NCBI RefSeq assembly: GCF_021502655.1
Contig: NZ_JAKFFT010000007.1
Span: 558,001 to 622,000, forward strand
DNA length: 64,000 bases
DNA from: Dyadobacter sp. CY347
GTDB taxonomy: Bacteria; Bacteroidota; Bacteroidia; Cytophagales; Spirosomataceae
Direction of reading: 5' to 3'
Below the pieces are notes generated by a model that saw only the letters and a program-made list of their open reading frames with translations, was not told the DNA's origin and made no database searches. Made by a program: the position numbers and the translations under genes. Positions 1 to 9,010 of the stretch are shown here, in pieces (the first letter of the stretch is position 1; each line of letters begins with the position of its first letter).

Positions 1-474
1 TTCCTGGTTGTAGTCCTTCACAACCGTATTGAAATCGTTTCTGGCAACCGTAATGCGGTTTTCAGTGCCTTCCAGCTGCGCTTGCAGATCCAGGAAGTTT
101 TGATTGGCTTTCAATTGCGGATATTGCTCAACCGTTACAAGTAGTCGGGACAATGCGCCGCTCAACTGATCTTGTGCACCCTGGAATTTTGCAATGTTTT
201 CAGGCGTAAGATCGCCGGCGTTGATTGTAGTTTGTGTTGCTTTGCTACGCGCCTCGATCACGGCTGTTAATGTTCCTTTTTCAAAATCCGCAGCTCCTTT
301 TACTGTGCTTACCAAATTAGGAATAAGGTCAGCGCGACGCTGATACTGGCTTTCCACCTTCGCCCATGATTCTTTTACGACCTCGTCTTTACTTACCAGG
401 CCATTATATTTACCGCAGCCTACGAATCCAAGAATAAGAATTACGACGATAACTGCAATTAGTCCTTTTGACAT
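1..474 (-). CDS. LemA family protein (3' end outside the window)
   Basis: Reading the minus strand from the ATG at 474 gives 158 codons that stay open to the window edge. The N-terminus has one hydrophobic segment (residues 4-18) ending in GFVGCGKYN, so it is either a membrane anchor or a weak lipobox. It is followed by the family pattern YNGLVSKDE, a tryptophan-containing helix, RRADLIPNLV and later ENRITVARNDFN. These are hallmarks of LemA proteins, which are membrane-anchored helical bundles of unclear function, often next to a TPM-domain (YgcG) gene; that neighbour would lie off the left edge. A TAnnTTTG-like box on the minus strand at 518-525 sits just upstream. Confidence 0.88.
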   Translation of the reverse strand, partial: MSKGLIAVIVVILILGFVGCGKYNGLVSKDEVVKESWAKVESQYQRRADLIPNLVSTVKGAADFEKGTLTAVIEARSKATQTTINAGDLTPENIAKFQGAQDQLSGALSRLLVTVEQYPQLKANQNFLDLQAQLEGTENRITVARNDFNTVVKDYNQE

Positions 475-517
475 TTTATATTCAGTTTAGAGTTAATGAA
501 TCTGTTTCAAAGTTGCC

Positions 518-525
518 CAAAGCTA
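518..525 (-). promoter_or_regulatory. candidate -7 box for the LemA gene
   Basis: The minus strand reads TAGCTTTG, an exact match to the Bacteroidota TAnnTTTG element, 44 bases upstream of the LemA start. I see no convincing TTG element 19-21 bases further upstream, so this is a candidate only. Confidence 0.4.
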
Positions 526-615
526 GCAAAATCTCGATGAAAAACTACATGACCGGCCAGGAGCGCATATATGCACGGAAATTACCGGATAATAGGTTTT
601 TTACTACAAAAAACG

Positions 616-1812
616 CTATTCAACCTCTCCGACACCCGCAATGTTGTTCCATCTTCCCCAGTTAACGGATACTTCGTAGTCCATTAAATGACTTTCAAAA
701 TACATGGCGCCCCAAGTCCAGTTGATTCCCAGGTCGTTAACTAAATGATTCGCATAAGTTGTCCTTTCCGCCGATGTTAAGAAGCCTGTCGCTTTTAATT
801 GGGTCATCAGTTGGTTTACAGTCGGATCTGTTGTTTCGCCATTCGTCCATTGTTCGTATAGCGCATTGTCATTTTGCCAACGCTGAAGGAAATTGTGCTT
901 GATACCACTTGGTTTGAAAAGTCTCGGGCCATAACGCAGCAACGTCCAGTGGAAATAATCACGGGAAATGAGGTTAGCAACCATTGCGTGGTCCTGATAG
1001 GCATCCGCATGGCTTTTTGTCACTTCATTATAAATGTATCTCGGAGAAATGCATCCCAATGAAAGCCAGTCAGAAAGCCGCGTGTCTGTCAGCGGATCTG
1101 TTGTTTCATAGGTTTTGCCTGCTTTAAGATAATCCGTCACATAATTTGTCAGCACATTAAGTGCAACCGATTCGCCTCCCAGGCTGACATTTCGAGTTTC
1201 CCTGCCATCCAGCTCATTTGGGTCAATCCCTAGTTGTGCCAGAATAGGGACGGGACCAGCCTCATATTCATCGGGCAGCTTAATCTTTTCCGGCTCTGCA
1301 AACGGTTCTTTCACTTGAAAAGAGCCTTTTATGGAATCATTAAAGGCTGAGAAGTTAGCAGGAAGTTTAGCAATAGAAAAAGGCAGTGCTGTGGCGTGCA
1401 TGAGCGTATCCATCCAGAAAAGCTTGATGTCAATGTTGACTGTTTTTAGCTTTTTGCTCAATGAGGATTCAATGCGCGTTTCTTCGGGAGCGATTTCCTT
1501 GCTGGTATAAACATATTCGGCATTAAAGTCTTCTGCAAGCTGTGCAATGATCTTTTCCGGATCGCCAATACGAATTAAGAGATCACCGCCTTTTTCCCTC
1601 AGCCGGTTTCTGAGGTCGACGATCGACTGGATCAGGAACTGACCGCGCATGGCGCCCGTGCGACGGAAGCCTAATTTTGTCTTTTCAAATTGTCGGGGAT
1701 CAAAAACGTAAACGGGTATAACTTCACTTGCTGATGCAACGGCAGAAAAAAGTGCTTCATTATCCCGTAACCGCAAGTCATTTCTAAACCAATAAATGAT
1801 GCGCTGAGCCAT
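616..1812 (-). CDS. DASH-type cryptochrome/photolyase, short C-terminus
   Basis: 398 residues. The N-terminus RIIYWFRNDLRLRDNEAL is the photolyase alpha/beta domain. The FAD-binding helical domain follows with TDTRLSDWLSLGCISPR, RDYFHWTLLRYG and INWTWGAMYFESHLMDYE. The NWGRWNNIAGVG stretch near the end is typical of the DASH branch, whose members repair pyrimidine dimers in single-stranded or looped DNA using light. Two oddities stand out. The protein stops four residues after AGVG, where DASH proteins usually continue for tens of residues. The usual SNRGRQ-like motif before the last helices is replaced by TSAERT. The FAD-contact aspartate/asparagine region (DYEVSVNW) is intact. The gene stands alone between the LemA gene and the OmpA lipoprotein gene. 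Confidence 0.88.
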   Translation of the reverse strand: MAQRIIYWFRNDLRLRDNEALFSAVASASEVIPVYVFDPRQFEKTKLGFRRTGAMRGQFLIQSIVDLRNRLREKGGDLLIRIGDPEKIIAQLAEDFNAEYVYTSKEIAPEETRIESSLSKKLKTVNIDIKLFWMDTLMHATALPFSIAKLPANFSAFNDSIKGSFQVKEPFAEPEKIKLPDEYEAGPVPILAQLGIDPNELDGRETRNVSLGGESVALNVLTNYVTDYLKAGKTYETTDPLTDTRLSDWLSLGCISPRYIYNEVTKSHADAYQDHAMVANLISRDYFHWTLLRYGPRLFKPSGIKHNFLQRWQNDNALYEQWTNGETTDPTVNQLMTQLKATGFLTSAERTTYANHLVNDLGINWTWGAMYFESHLMDYEVSVNWGRWNNIAGVGEVE

Positions 1813-1887
1813 TAATACGAACTAAATAAATCTGGTAATTCAATTTTGAAGATGCAAAGATACAAAATTCGGGCCGGGCGAATAACA

Positions 1888-1930
1888 AAGCAGCCCGGTC
1901 CAAGACATTGCAAGGACCGGGCTGCTTATT
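1888..1930 (-). terminator. intrinsic terminator after the OmpA-type lipoprotein gene
   Basis: A perfect 14-bp stem (AAGCAGCCCGGTCC at 1888-1901 and its complement at 1914-1927) with a 12-base loop, flanked by an eight-T run on the plus strand. It lies 15 bases past the stop of the minus-strand lipoprotein gene and before the photolyase start, so it most likely ends the former. Confidence 0.8.
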
Positions 1931-1941
1931 TTTTTTGGGTA

Positions 1942-3963
1942 TTAGTAGCTTAAAATCGTGAATTCTGTTCTCCGGTTGCGCTGGTGTTCCTCTTCCGTTT
2001 TCGCATTTGGAATGATCAGCTCGCGTTCTCCGTAACCTTTGGCCACCATCCGGTCAGCGTCAATTCCTTTGGTATTGAGGTAAGTCACGGCAGACTCGGC
2101 CCTGTTTTGGGACAGCGTCATATTATATGCATCCGTTGCACGCGCATCCGTATGGGAGCTTAGCTCGATCTTCATCGTCGGATTGTCTTTCAGGATCTGC
2201 ACCAGTTTATCCAATTCAATCGCCGCATCGGGACGAATGTTGTATTTATTCAAATCGTAATAAATGTTTTCCAAAACAAATGTCTTGTTCAATTCCAGCT
2301 TATCCAGTTTGATGGTCACATTGAATGTTGTATCTGTAAGTTCTTTGGTCAGAAAAATCGGAGGGATCGAACGTCCGTCCATAGAGAATGGCTCACGTTT
2401 GCTAATGTATCCTTTCCGCTGAACCAACAGACTATACGATTTTCCTTCTTCAACAGGCTGTTTTCCAAATTTCCCTTCGGAGTTGGAAGGCAATTGGGCG
2501 ATCTCCGTGTCCGAAGTGTCAGGCAGAATGCGAACGATTGCGGAATCGATCGGCGTAGATGTTCCGTTTGCCACCACATTTCCGGCAAGGAAATATCTTA
2601 CCACTTTTGGCTTGCCATTAATGTATTTTGGGTTATTCGGATTTAAAGGGTCGTTTGGATCATTGTTCTTTGCAATCTTGGTGCTATCCTCTTCCTCCGG
2701 ACCTGAGAAATAGTAAATGTCATCGTCCCCTTTGCCACCTTCTCTATTGGAAGAGAAAAAGCCTTTGTTCAGATCTTGATAAAAAATAAGCCCGAAATCA
2801 TCCTGCGGGCTGTTAAAAGGCAGACCTAAATTTTCAATAGAAATAACACCTTGAACGCGCGTCGCAGAGAACAAATCCAGCTTGCCAAGGCCAGGGTGCC
2901 CATCGGAAGCAAAGTAAAGCTTTCCGCCTTCTGCAACATAGGGAAACATTTCATCTCCCGCTGTATTAATGTCCTTTCCCATATTAACAGGTTTGCTAAA
3001 CCGGCCTGACGCATCCATATTGGTGCGATAAAGATCAATCCCGCCTGCGCCACCTGCGCGGTTTGAAGCAAAGTATAGCGTTTTACCATCACGCGAAAAT
3101 GCAGGGGAGCCGTCCCAGGACAGCGAATCATTGATAGGTAAAATAGCCGGAGTTGTCCACTGCCCATTCACATTGCGGCTCAGGTAAAGATCCACGTCCA
3201 CCGTGCCCTTTTTCTTTCCCGTATTTCCGCGGGCGAAAACCAATGTTTTACCGTCCGGAGAAAATGCGGGCGAGCCTTCATTGGCTTCCGCTTCAAAAAT
3301 ATCATTGCTAAGTAAAACCGGCGTTCCTGCGGTTGCGCCTGCATCTTCTGAAATCGCTACCTTATATAAGCCCAACATTGGCTGGCCATTATTCTTGTAA
3401 ACCTTGTCTTTTTTTGAAGAAGAAAACACCAGTTCACTGCCGAGTATAGCAGGTGAAAATTCAGAGCCGGCGGTGTTAAGGGGAATTGCCTTGGCTTCCA
3501 CCTCCATCTTTGTCGTACGCAGTCGATCAGCAATTTTGAGGATTTCGACCTCACGCAACGCTCTATCCTGCAAACCCTGAACTCCGGCAGTGTCCTTCGC
3601 ATATGAGGCAAACTGAGCGGATGCTTCATCGTATTGACCGGCGGTCTTTAAAGCATAGGCATATTGAAACTTGGCATCAGGCTTGGTTATCCCTCCGTCA
3701 ATTGCTTTTTTGTAGAAAGGGATTGATTCTTTGAAACGATTGGAGAGGCGATAGGACTCAGCAATGAGGTAACTTGTTTGAACCGGCTCAACGTTCTCGG
3801 CAGCGGCTTTTTCGAAAGCTTTTATGGCAAGATCATATTCTCCGTTCTCAAACTTCTTTTGTCCGTCCTTATAAGCCTGCATGGCTGAGTTACAGCCGGA
3901 TAGATATATACATATTGTAACGAGACTGATTACGAGGGTTAAGTAACGCCGGGAAAGTTTCAT
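1942..3963 (-). CDS. OmpA-family lipoprotein with TPR, beta-propeller and CRD domains (PorE-like)
   Basis: 673 residues from the ATG at 3963, chosen because it gives a lipoprotein signal (ICIYLSGC, Cys24); the longer reading frame to 4068 adds an implausible leader. Order of parts: TPR helices at about 27-150 (AYKDGQKKFENGEYDLAIKAF), PD40/WD40-like propeller blades at about 165-440 (repeated SPAFSPDGKTLVFA, SPAFSRDGKTLYFASNR), a carboxypeptidase-regulatory-like fold at about 475-560, and a C-terminal OmpA peptidoglycan-binding domain (IELSSHTDARATDAYN, NRRTEF). This order matches PorE of the type IX secretion system, an outer-membrane lipoprotein that anchors the machine to peptidoglycan. Many Bacteroidota paralogues share the architecture, so the T9SS assignment is inference. 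It is divergent from rpsL. Confidence 0.87.
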   Translation of the reverse strand: MKLSRRYLTLVISLVTICIYLSGCNSAMQAYKDGQKKFENGEYDLAIKAFEKAAAENVEPVQTSYLIAESYRLSNRFKESIPFYKKAIDGGITKPDAKFQYAYALKTAGQYDEASAQFASYAKDTAGVQGLQDRALREVEILKIADRLRTTKMEVEAKAIPLNTAGSEFSPAILGSELVFSSSKKDKVYKNNGQPMLGLYKVAISEDAGATAGTPVLLSNDIFEAEANEGSPAFSPDGKTLVFARGNTGKKKGTVDVDLYLSRNVNGQWTTPAILPINDSLSWDGSPAFSRDGKTLYFASNRAGGAGGIDLYRTNMDASGRFSKPVNMGKDINTAGDEMFPYVAEGGKLYFASDGHPGLGKLDLFSATRVQGVISIENLGLPFNSPQDDFGLIFYQDLNKGFFSSNREGGKGDDDIYYFSGPEEEDSTKIAKNNDPNDPLNPNNPKYINGKPKVVRYFLAGNVVANGTSTPIDSAIVRILPDTSDTEIAQLPSNSEGKFGKQPVEEGKSYSLLVQRKGYISKREPFSMDGRSIPPIFLTKELTDTTFNVTIKLDKLELNKTFVLENIYYDLNKYNIRPDAAIELDKLVQILKDNPTMKIELSSHTDARATDAYNMTLSQNRAESAVTYLNTKGIDADRMVAKGYGERELIIPNAKTEEEHQRNRRTEFTILSY

Positions 3964-4313
3964 AATGTAAAATATAAAATCAAATGATTTGACGCGCACG
4001 TTGGGTTTTCTGAAAGACAATACTAATAAACAACGTTTGGAAATAAAATTCTGGATATGAGAGGCCAAGATTTTTATTTATTACATTCTGGCTGAAATGT
4101 AGCCAGTTAATGTGTTGATATAAGGGCAATATAAGGATGTTAATGTTGCTTCCTGATATGTATCGCACTTTTGTTCCAATGCATTTTGGAAAAAAAGATA
4201 GTAACGTTTTGTAAATCAATGTCAGACTGTTACTTTTGCAGTCCGATTTTTCGGGAAAACTGTTTTCAAAACAATAGACTGGTGCATTAACCAGATCAAA
4301 ATCAATTTGTTAA
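3964..4313. other. divergent intergenic region between the PorE-like gene and rpsL
   Basis: 350 bases, AT-rich, no credible gene. The rpsL promoter lies at 4208-4238. I find no exact TAnnTTTG box for the minus-strand lipoprotein gene, and see no other structure. Confidence 0.6.
4208..4238 (+). promoter_or_regulatory. rpsL-rpsG promoter
   Basis: TTTG at 4208-4211, a 19-base spacer, then TACTTTTG at 4231-4238: a full match to the Bacteroidota primary-sigma pattern. The bases after the box (GCAGTCCG) are repeated after the rplC promoter box. Confidence 0.8.
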
Positions 4314-4727
4314 ATGCCAACTATTTCACAATTAGTCCGTAAAGGTAGAGAGACCATTACATGGAAATCAAAGTCACCGGCTTTGGATTCTTGCCCTCAG
4401 CGTAGGGGTGTGTGCACCAGGGTGTACACGACAACGCCTAAAAAACCGAACTCAGCACTTCGTAAAGTTGCCCGTGTTCGTCTTTCAAACAACAAAGAAG
4501 TGAATGCCTACATTCCAGGTGAAGGCCACAACTTGCAAGAGCACTCGATCGTTTTGATCCGCGGTGGTCGTGTGAAAGATTTACCAGGTGTGCGTTACCA
4601 CATTATTCGTGGTGCATTGGATACAGCTGGTGTGAACGGACGTAAACAACGTCGTTCGAAATATGGTGCTAAGCGTCCAAAACCAGGACAAGTTGCAGCA
4701 GCACCAACAAAAGGTAAAAAGAAATAA
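4314..4727 (+). CDS. rpsL: 30S ribosomal protein uS12
   Basis: 137 residues, a usual length. uS12 sits at the decoding centre and helps proofread tRNA selection. The conserved loop [11 protein letters not shown] carries lysines 43-44, and [17 protein letters not shown] carries the second functional loop, so the streptomycin-contact residues are wild type in appearance. The C-terminus ends in a short basic tail. It is first in a two-gene unit with rpsG, driven by the promoter at 4208-4238. Confidence 0.98.
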   Translation: MPTISQLVRKGRETITWKSKSPALDSCPQRRGVCTRVYTTTPKKPNSALRKVARVRLSNNKEVNAYIPGEGHNLQEHSIVLIRGGRVKDLPGVRYHIIRGALDTAGVNGRKQRRSKYGAKRPKPGQVAAAPTKGKKK

Positions 4728-4844
4728 AAAGTAACTCTCTCTGCTTTTATTAAGGAATTAATCTGATAAAAGGGAAGTAATCCAAGCTCATGGCCTGGGT
4801 GAATAAGTTGCAAAACGAAACCTCGTGTAAAATTTTAAGTTAAA

Positions 4845-5312
4845 ATGAGAAAGTCGAAACCAAAGAAAAGATATATCCTTCCTGATCCAAAGTTCAGGGA
4901 CGTTCAGGTTACCAAGTTCGTTAACAACCTAATGTTTGAAGGAAAGAAAAGTATTGCATTCACAATCTTCTACGACGCGTTGGAGTTGGTTGAGAAAAAA
5001 ACCAGCGAAAGCGGTCTTGAAACTTGGAGAAAAGCATTGAACAATGTAACTCCATCTGTGGAAGTAAAAAGCCGTCGTGTGGGTGGTGCTACATTCCAGG
5101 TTCCAACGGAAGTTCGTCCTGAGCGTAAGCAATCTCTTGGTATGAAATGGTTGATCAACTACTCACGCAAGCGCGGAGAAAAAACAATGGTGGATCGCCT
5201 TGCTGGTGAGATCATTGCTGCTGCAAAAGGTGAAGGAGCTGCTGTTAAGAAGAAAGATGATACGCACCGTATGGCAGATGCCAACAAAGCGTTCTCGCAC
5301 TTTAGATTCTAG
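4845..5312 (+). CDS. rpsG: 30S ribosomal protein uS7
   Basis: 155 residues. uS7 nucleates assembly of the 30S head and lines the E site. Family signatures are visible: [16 protein letters not shown] at the start, [22 protein letters not shown] in the middle and an [15 protein letters not shown] end. It follows rpsL by 117 bases with no terminator between them, and is followed by a strong terminator. The transcription unit therefore stops here, and fusA has its own promoter, unlike the continuous str operon of enterobacteria. Confidence 0.98.
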   Translation: MRKSKPKKRYILPDPKFRDVQVTKFVNNLMFEGKKSIAFTIFYDALELVEKKTSESGLETWRKALNNVTPSVEVKSRRVGGATFQVPTEVRPERKQSLGMKWLINYSRKRGEKTMVDRLAGEIIAAAKGEGAAVKKKDDTHRMADANKAFSHFRF

Positions 5313-5331
5313 GATCAAAGTCATATTTGTT

Positions 5332-5370
5332 AATCGGAAGTTCGGGTTTGCCCGGGCTTCCGATTTTTAT
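5332..5370 (+). terminator. rpsL-rpsG terminator
   Basis: AATCGGAAG (5332-5340) pairs with CTTCCGATT (5357-5365), with an inner CGGG/CCCG pairing and a T run at 5364-5368, 20 bases after the rpsG stop. Confidence 0.85.
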
Positions 5371-5403
5371 TTAAGATTTTTCTGAAATTTAATGTTAGTG
5401 CAA

Positions 5404-5434
5404 TTGTTTTTATCATCAATAATTGATACTTTTG
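5404..5434 (+). promoter_or_regulatory. fusA promoter
   Basis: TTG at 5404-5406, a 20-base spacer, then TACTTTTG at 5427-5434 followed by CGCTCTG. It lies between the rpsG terminator and fusA, leaving a leader of about 100 bases. Confidence 0.75.
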
Positions 5435-5539
5435 CGCTCTGAATTTTTGGAAGTAGTGCGTTTTTACGACATTCTTTGAGTTCGAATTGCTTCTGAGTGA
5501 ATTGCACATCGAATATAATATAACACATCACCATCTGTC

Positions 5540-7660
5540 ATGGCACGTGATCTAAGATTAACAAGAAACATTGGTATTGCTGCGCACATTGATGCGGGTA
5601 AAACAACCACAACGGAGCGTATCCTTTATTACGCAGGGGTAAGCCACAAAATTGGAGAAGTGCATGATGGTGCTGCTACAATGGACTGGATGGAGCAGGA
5701 GCAAGAGCGTGGGATTACCATTACATCTGCTGCAACAACTGTTGATTGGAATTATCGTAATGAAAAATATCATATCAACATTATCGATACACCGGGACAC
5801 GTTGACTTTACAGTTGAGGTAAACCGTTCGCTTCGTGTATTGGATGGTCTTGTATTCCTTTTTAGTGCAGTTGATGGTGTTGAACCACAATCTGAAACAA
5901 ACTGGCGTCTGGCTAACAATTATAATGTAGCCCGTATCGGTTTTGTAAATAAAATGGACCGTTCAGGTGCAGACTTCTTGAAAGTTTGTACGCAGGTTAA
6001 AGAAATGCTTGGAAGCTACGCTGTTCCTCTTCAATTGCCGATCGGTGCAGAAGATACATTCCGTGGTGTTGTTGACTTGGTTAACTTCCGTGGTATCGAA
6101 TGGAATGAAGAAGATAAAGGAATGACTTTTAGAGAAGTTCCTATTCCTGACGATATGCTTGAAGAAGCAACTGAATGGAGAGAAAAATTGCTTGAAGCTG
6201 TTGCCGAATTCGACGACACTTTGATGGAAAAATATTTTGAAGATCCAGCGTCGATTTCAGAAGACGAAATTCTTGCAGCTTTGCGTGCAGCAACGATCAG
6301 CATGAAAATCGTTCCTATGGTTTGCGGTTCTTCATTCAAAAATAAAGGTGTTCAAACGATGCTTGATTACGTGATGGCGATTTTGCCTTCACCACAAGAT
6401 CGCGAAAGCATTATCGGAACTGATCCTCGCACTGGAAACGAAATCTCTCGTCAGCCAACGGATGCAGATCCATTCTGTGCACTAGCATTTAAAATTGCAA
6501 CTGACCCTTATGTAGGCCGTCTATGCTTTATCCGTTCTTACTCCGGATATCTTGATTCAGGTTCTTACGTTTTGAACAACCGTTCAGGAAACAAGGAACG
6601 TATTTCTCGTATCTTCCAAATGCACGCCAACAAGCAAAATCAAATTGATCGTCTTGAAGCGGGTGATATTGGTGCGGTTGTAGGTTTCAAGGATATTAAG
6701 ACGGGAGATACATTATCTGACGAAAAGAACCCAATCGTTCTTGAATCAATGGTGTTCCCTGAGCCAGTAATTGGTTATGCTATCGAGCCTAAGAAAGCTG
6801 CGGACAGCGATAACTTCTCAAAAGCAATCACCAAATTGATCGAAGAAGATCCTACGTTGCAAGTTGAAAGTAACGAAGAAACTGGTCAAACGATCATTAA
6901 AGGAATGGGCGAGCTTCACCTTGAAATTATCATCGACCGTATGCGTCGTGAATTCAAAGTGGAAGTAAATCAAGGTGCTCCTCAGGTTGCTTATAAAGAG
7001 ATTCTTACTAAGAACTTCGAACACCGTGAAGTTTACAAGAAACAAACGGGTGGTCGTGGTAAATTTGCGGATATCGTATTCGAAATTGGACCACGTGATG
7101 ATAATGAAGAAGGCAAAGAACCAAAAACAGGTTTGCAGTTTGTAAATCAAATTGTTGGTGGTACTATTCCTCGTGAATTTATCGCTCCGATCCAGAAAGG
7201 TTTTGAAGCATCTATGTCAAATGGTGCACTTGCAGGATATCCTCTGGATTCGATGAAAGTGCGTATTTTCCACGGATCTTTCCACGATGTCGATTCAGAT
7301 GCGCTATCATTTGAACTTGCAGCAAAAATTGGTTTCAAAGAAGCTGCGCGTCACGCAGGTTCAAAATTGATGGAGCCGATTATGCACGTTGAAGTGCTTA
7401 CGCCAGATGAATACACAGGACCGATCACCGGTGACCTTAACCGTCGTCGTGGTGTAATGAGAGGAATGGATTCCCGTAATGGTGCTCAGGTTATCAAATG
7501 TGACGTGCCTCTTTCTGAATTGTTTGGTTATGTTACTGATCTTCGTACAATGTCATCTGGTCGCGCTACTGCTTCTTTGACATTTGCTTATTACGAGATT
7601 GTTCCTAACAACATTGCAGAAACGGTAATCGAAAAAGCAAAAGGTTTAGTTAAAGCATAA
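5540..7660 (+). CDS. fusA: elongation factor G
   Basis: 706 residues, full length. EF-G is the GTPase that drives translocation on the ribosome. G1 is [15 protein letters not shown] (from about residue 14), followed by the switch region [14 protein letters not shown]3 [12 protein letters not shown] and the G4 motif [10 protein letters not shown]. Domains II-V follow, with the conserved [12 protein letters not shown] in domain III and domain IV/V sequence up to the C-terminus. It is the single gene of its unit, with its own promoter upstream and a terminator downstream. No tuf gene is adjacent, which is usual in this phylum. Confidence 0.98.
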   Translation: MARDLRLTRNIGIAAHIDAGKTTTTERILYYAGVSHKIGEVHDGAATMDWMEQEQERGITITSAATTVDWNYRNEKYHINIIDTPGHVDFTVEVNRSLRVLDGLVFLFSAVDGVEPQSETNWRLANNYNVARIGFVNKMDRSGADFLKVCTQVKEMLGSYAVPLQLPIGAEDTFRGVVDLVNFRGIEWNEEDKGMTFREVPIPDDMLEEATEWREKLLEAVAEFDDTLMEKYFEDPASISEDEILAALRAATISMKIVPMVCGSSFKNKGVQTMLDYVMAILPSPQDRESIIGTDPRTGNEISRQPTDADPFCALAFKIATDPYVGRLCFIRSYSGYLDSGSYVLNNRSGNKERISRIFQMHANKQNQIDRLEAGDIGAVVGFKDIKTGDTLSDEKNPIVLESMVFPEPVIGYAIEPKKAADSDNFSKAITKLIEEDPTLQVESNEETGQTIIKGMGELHLEIIIDRMRREFKVEVNQGAPQVAYKEILTKNFEHREVYKKQTGGRGKFADIVFEIGPRDDNEEGKEPKTGLQFVNQIVGGTIPREFIAPIQKGFEASMSNGALAGYPLDSMKVRIFHGSFHDVDSDALSFELAAKIGFKEAARHAGSKLMEPIMHVEVLTPDEYTGPITGDLNRRRGVMRGMDSRNGAQVIKCDVPLSELFGYVTDLRTMSSGRATASLTFAYYEIVPNNIAETVIEKAKGLVKA

Positions 7661-7667
7661 ATGAAAT

Positions 7668-7706
7668 GATCCGCTAACTGTTCAGCAGGTAACGGATCGT
7701 TTTTAT
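7668..7706 (+). terminator. fusA terminator
   Basis: GATCCG at 7668-7673 pairs with CGGATC at 7693-7698, the inner arms partly pair, and a T run follows from 7700. It begins eight bases after the fusA stop. Confidence 0.7.
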
Positions 7707-7799
7707 ATAGAAGCTTGCGAAGTAAATGGTTCTTTCGCTGGTGGATTGTCGAAACTTGTTTCGTTCAAATATTCTCAGAACCGGAAATAATAAAGCAAA

Positions 7800-8105
7800 A
7801 TGAATCAAAAAATCCGTATCAAACTTCGCTCTTTTGACCATAATTTGGTTGACAAATCAGCGGAGAAAATTGTAAAGGCTGTAAAAGCAACTGGCGCTAT
7901 TGTTAGTGGACCAATTCCTTTGCCAACAAAAACTGAGAAATTCACGGTTCTTCGTTCTCCACACGTTAACAAGAAATCACGTGAACAATTCCAACTTTGT
8001 ACTTACAAACGTCTGGTAGACATTTTCTCTACAAGCGCAAAAACAGTTGACGCTTTGATGAAGCTTGAATTGCCAAGCGGTGTTGATGTAGAGATCAAAG
8101 TTTAG
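7800..8105 (+). CDS. rpsJ: 30S ribosomal protein uS10
   Basis: 101 residues, standard length. uS10 is a 30S head protein that also serves as NusE in antitermination. Signatures: [16 protein letters not shown] at the start, the loop [28 protein letters not shown], and [11 protein letters not shown] at the end. In most bacteria rpsJ is the first gene of the S10 operon. Here it is bounded by a terminator on each side, and the next gene, rplC, has its own promoter. I see no clear TAnnTTTG box of its own upstream. Confidence 0.98.
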   Translation: MNQKIRIKLRSFDHNLVDKSAEKIVKAVKATGAIVSGPIPLPTKTEKFTVLRSPHVNKKSREQFQLCTYKRLVDIFSTSAKTVDALMKLELPSGVDVEIKV

Positions 8106-8239
8106 TAAATAAGGGCTTATTCAGTTAAGCCAAAGATATAAATTGGATGAAGGTCCGTTTTCGGAAACCACATCTGAGCTCAAGAAAACAGTTGAATGTT
8201 GGTGCATATTTGCACAATTCGTCGGTTATCAGAATTCGA

Positions 8240-8272
8240 GGTCAGATGGTTCAAATCATCTGACCTTTTTTG
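8240..8272 (+). terminator. rpsJ terminator
   Basis: A perfect ten-base-pair stem, with AGGTCAGATG at 8240-8249 pairing to CATCTGACCT, an eight-base loop and six or more Ts. It lies between rpsJ and rplC. The remainder of the 280-base gap holds no credible gene. Confidence 0.88.
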
Positions 8273-8303
8273 CTGATTATCAGCGAGAAATATTATTTCA
8301 CTG

Positions 8304-8334
8304 TTGGATAAGGGAATTTGATTTGCTACCTTTG
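8304..8334 (+). promoter_or_regulatory. rplC (S10-spc operon) promoter
   Basis: TTG at 8304-8306, a 20-base spacer, and TACCTTTG at 8327-8334, followed by CAGTCCG, the same downstream bases as at the rpsL promoter. It comes directly after the rpsJ terminator, so the long operon starts at rplC. Confidence 0.82.
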
Positions 8335-8385
8335 CAGTCCGTTTTAAAGAATAAGGGTTTTACCTGCTAATTTTAATTTCAAAAC

Positions 8386-9006
8386 ATGTCTGGTTTAATT
8401 GGTAAGAAAATCGGAATGACTAGTTTGTACAATGCTGACGGGCAGGCTCTGGCATGTACTGTGATTCAAGCTGGTCCTTGTGTTGTTACACAAGTTAGGT
8501 CCGAAGAAAAGGATGGCTATAAAGCTATTCAGTTAGGTTTTGGAGAGAAAAAAGAAAAAAGCTCTTCACAGCCGATGATTGGCCACTTCAAGAAAGCCAA
8601 CACAACTCCCAAACAAAAAGTGGTTGAGTTTAAGGAATTTGAAGTGGAGCATGAACTTGGAACTTCATTATCTGTAACGGATATCTTTGAAGAAGGCGAG
8701 TTTGTTGACGTTGTTGGTTCTGCCAAAGGCCGCGGTTTTCAAGGTGTTGTAAAACGCCATGGTTTCGCAGGGGTAGGTGGTCAGACTCACGGTCAGCACA
8801 ACAGAGCGCGTCACCCAGGTTCGATTGGTGCTTGTTCATTCCCATCACGTGTATTTAAAGGCATTCGTATGGGTGGACGCATGGGTAACAATCGTGTAAA
8901 AATTCAGAATTTACGTATTCTGAAAGTGATCCCTGAGCAAAACCTTTTGGTTGTTAGTGGCTCAGTACCTGGTTCAAAGAATTCATTTCTAATCATTGAG
9001 AAGTAG
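8386..9006 (+). CDS. rplC: 50S ribosomal protein uL3
   Basis: 206 residues. uL3 helps nucleate 50S assembly and its long loop reaches the peptidyl-transferase centre. [15 protein letters not shown] is the family start; [14 protein letters not shown] and [18 protein letters not shown] form the central extension. First gene after the operon promoter; its stop is four bases before the rplD start. Confidence 0.98.
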   Translation: MSGLIGKKIGMTSLYNADGQALACTVIQAGPCVVTQVRSEEKDGYKAIQLGFGEKKEKSSSQPMIGHFKKANTTPKQKVVEFKEFEVEHELGTSLSVTDIFEEGEFVDVVGSAKGRGFQGVVKRHGFAGVGGQTHGQHNRARHPGSIGACSFPSRVFKGIRMGGRMGNNRVKIQNLRILKVIPEQNLLVVSGSVPGSKNSFLIIEK

Positions 9007-9010
9007 CACG

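Noticed and set aside
3980..4219. Minus-strand 79-codon frame upstream of the PorE-like lipoprotein
   Set aside because: AT-rich composition, overlaps the rpsL promoter, no recognisable features.
8143..8370. 75-codon open frame between rpsJ and rplC
   Set aside because: It spans the rpsJ terminator and the rplC promoter and resembles no protein; it is chance.
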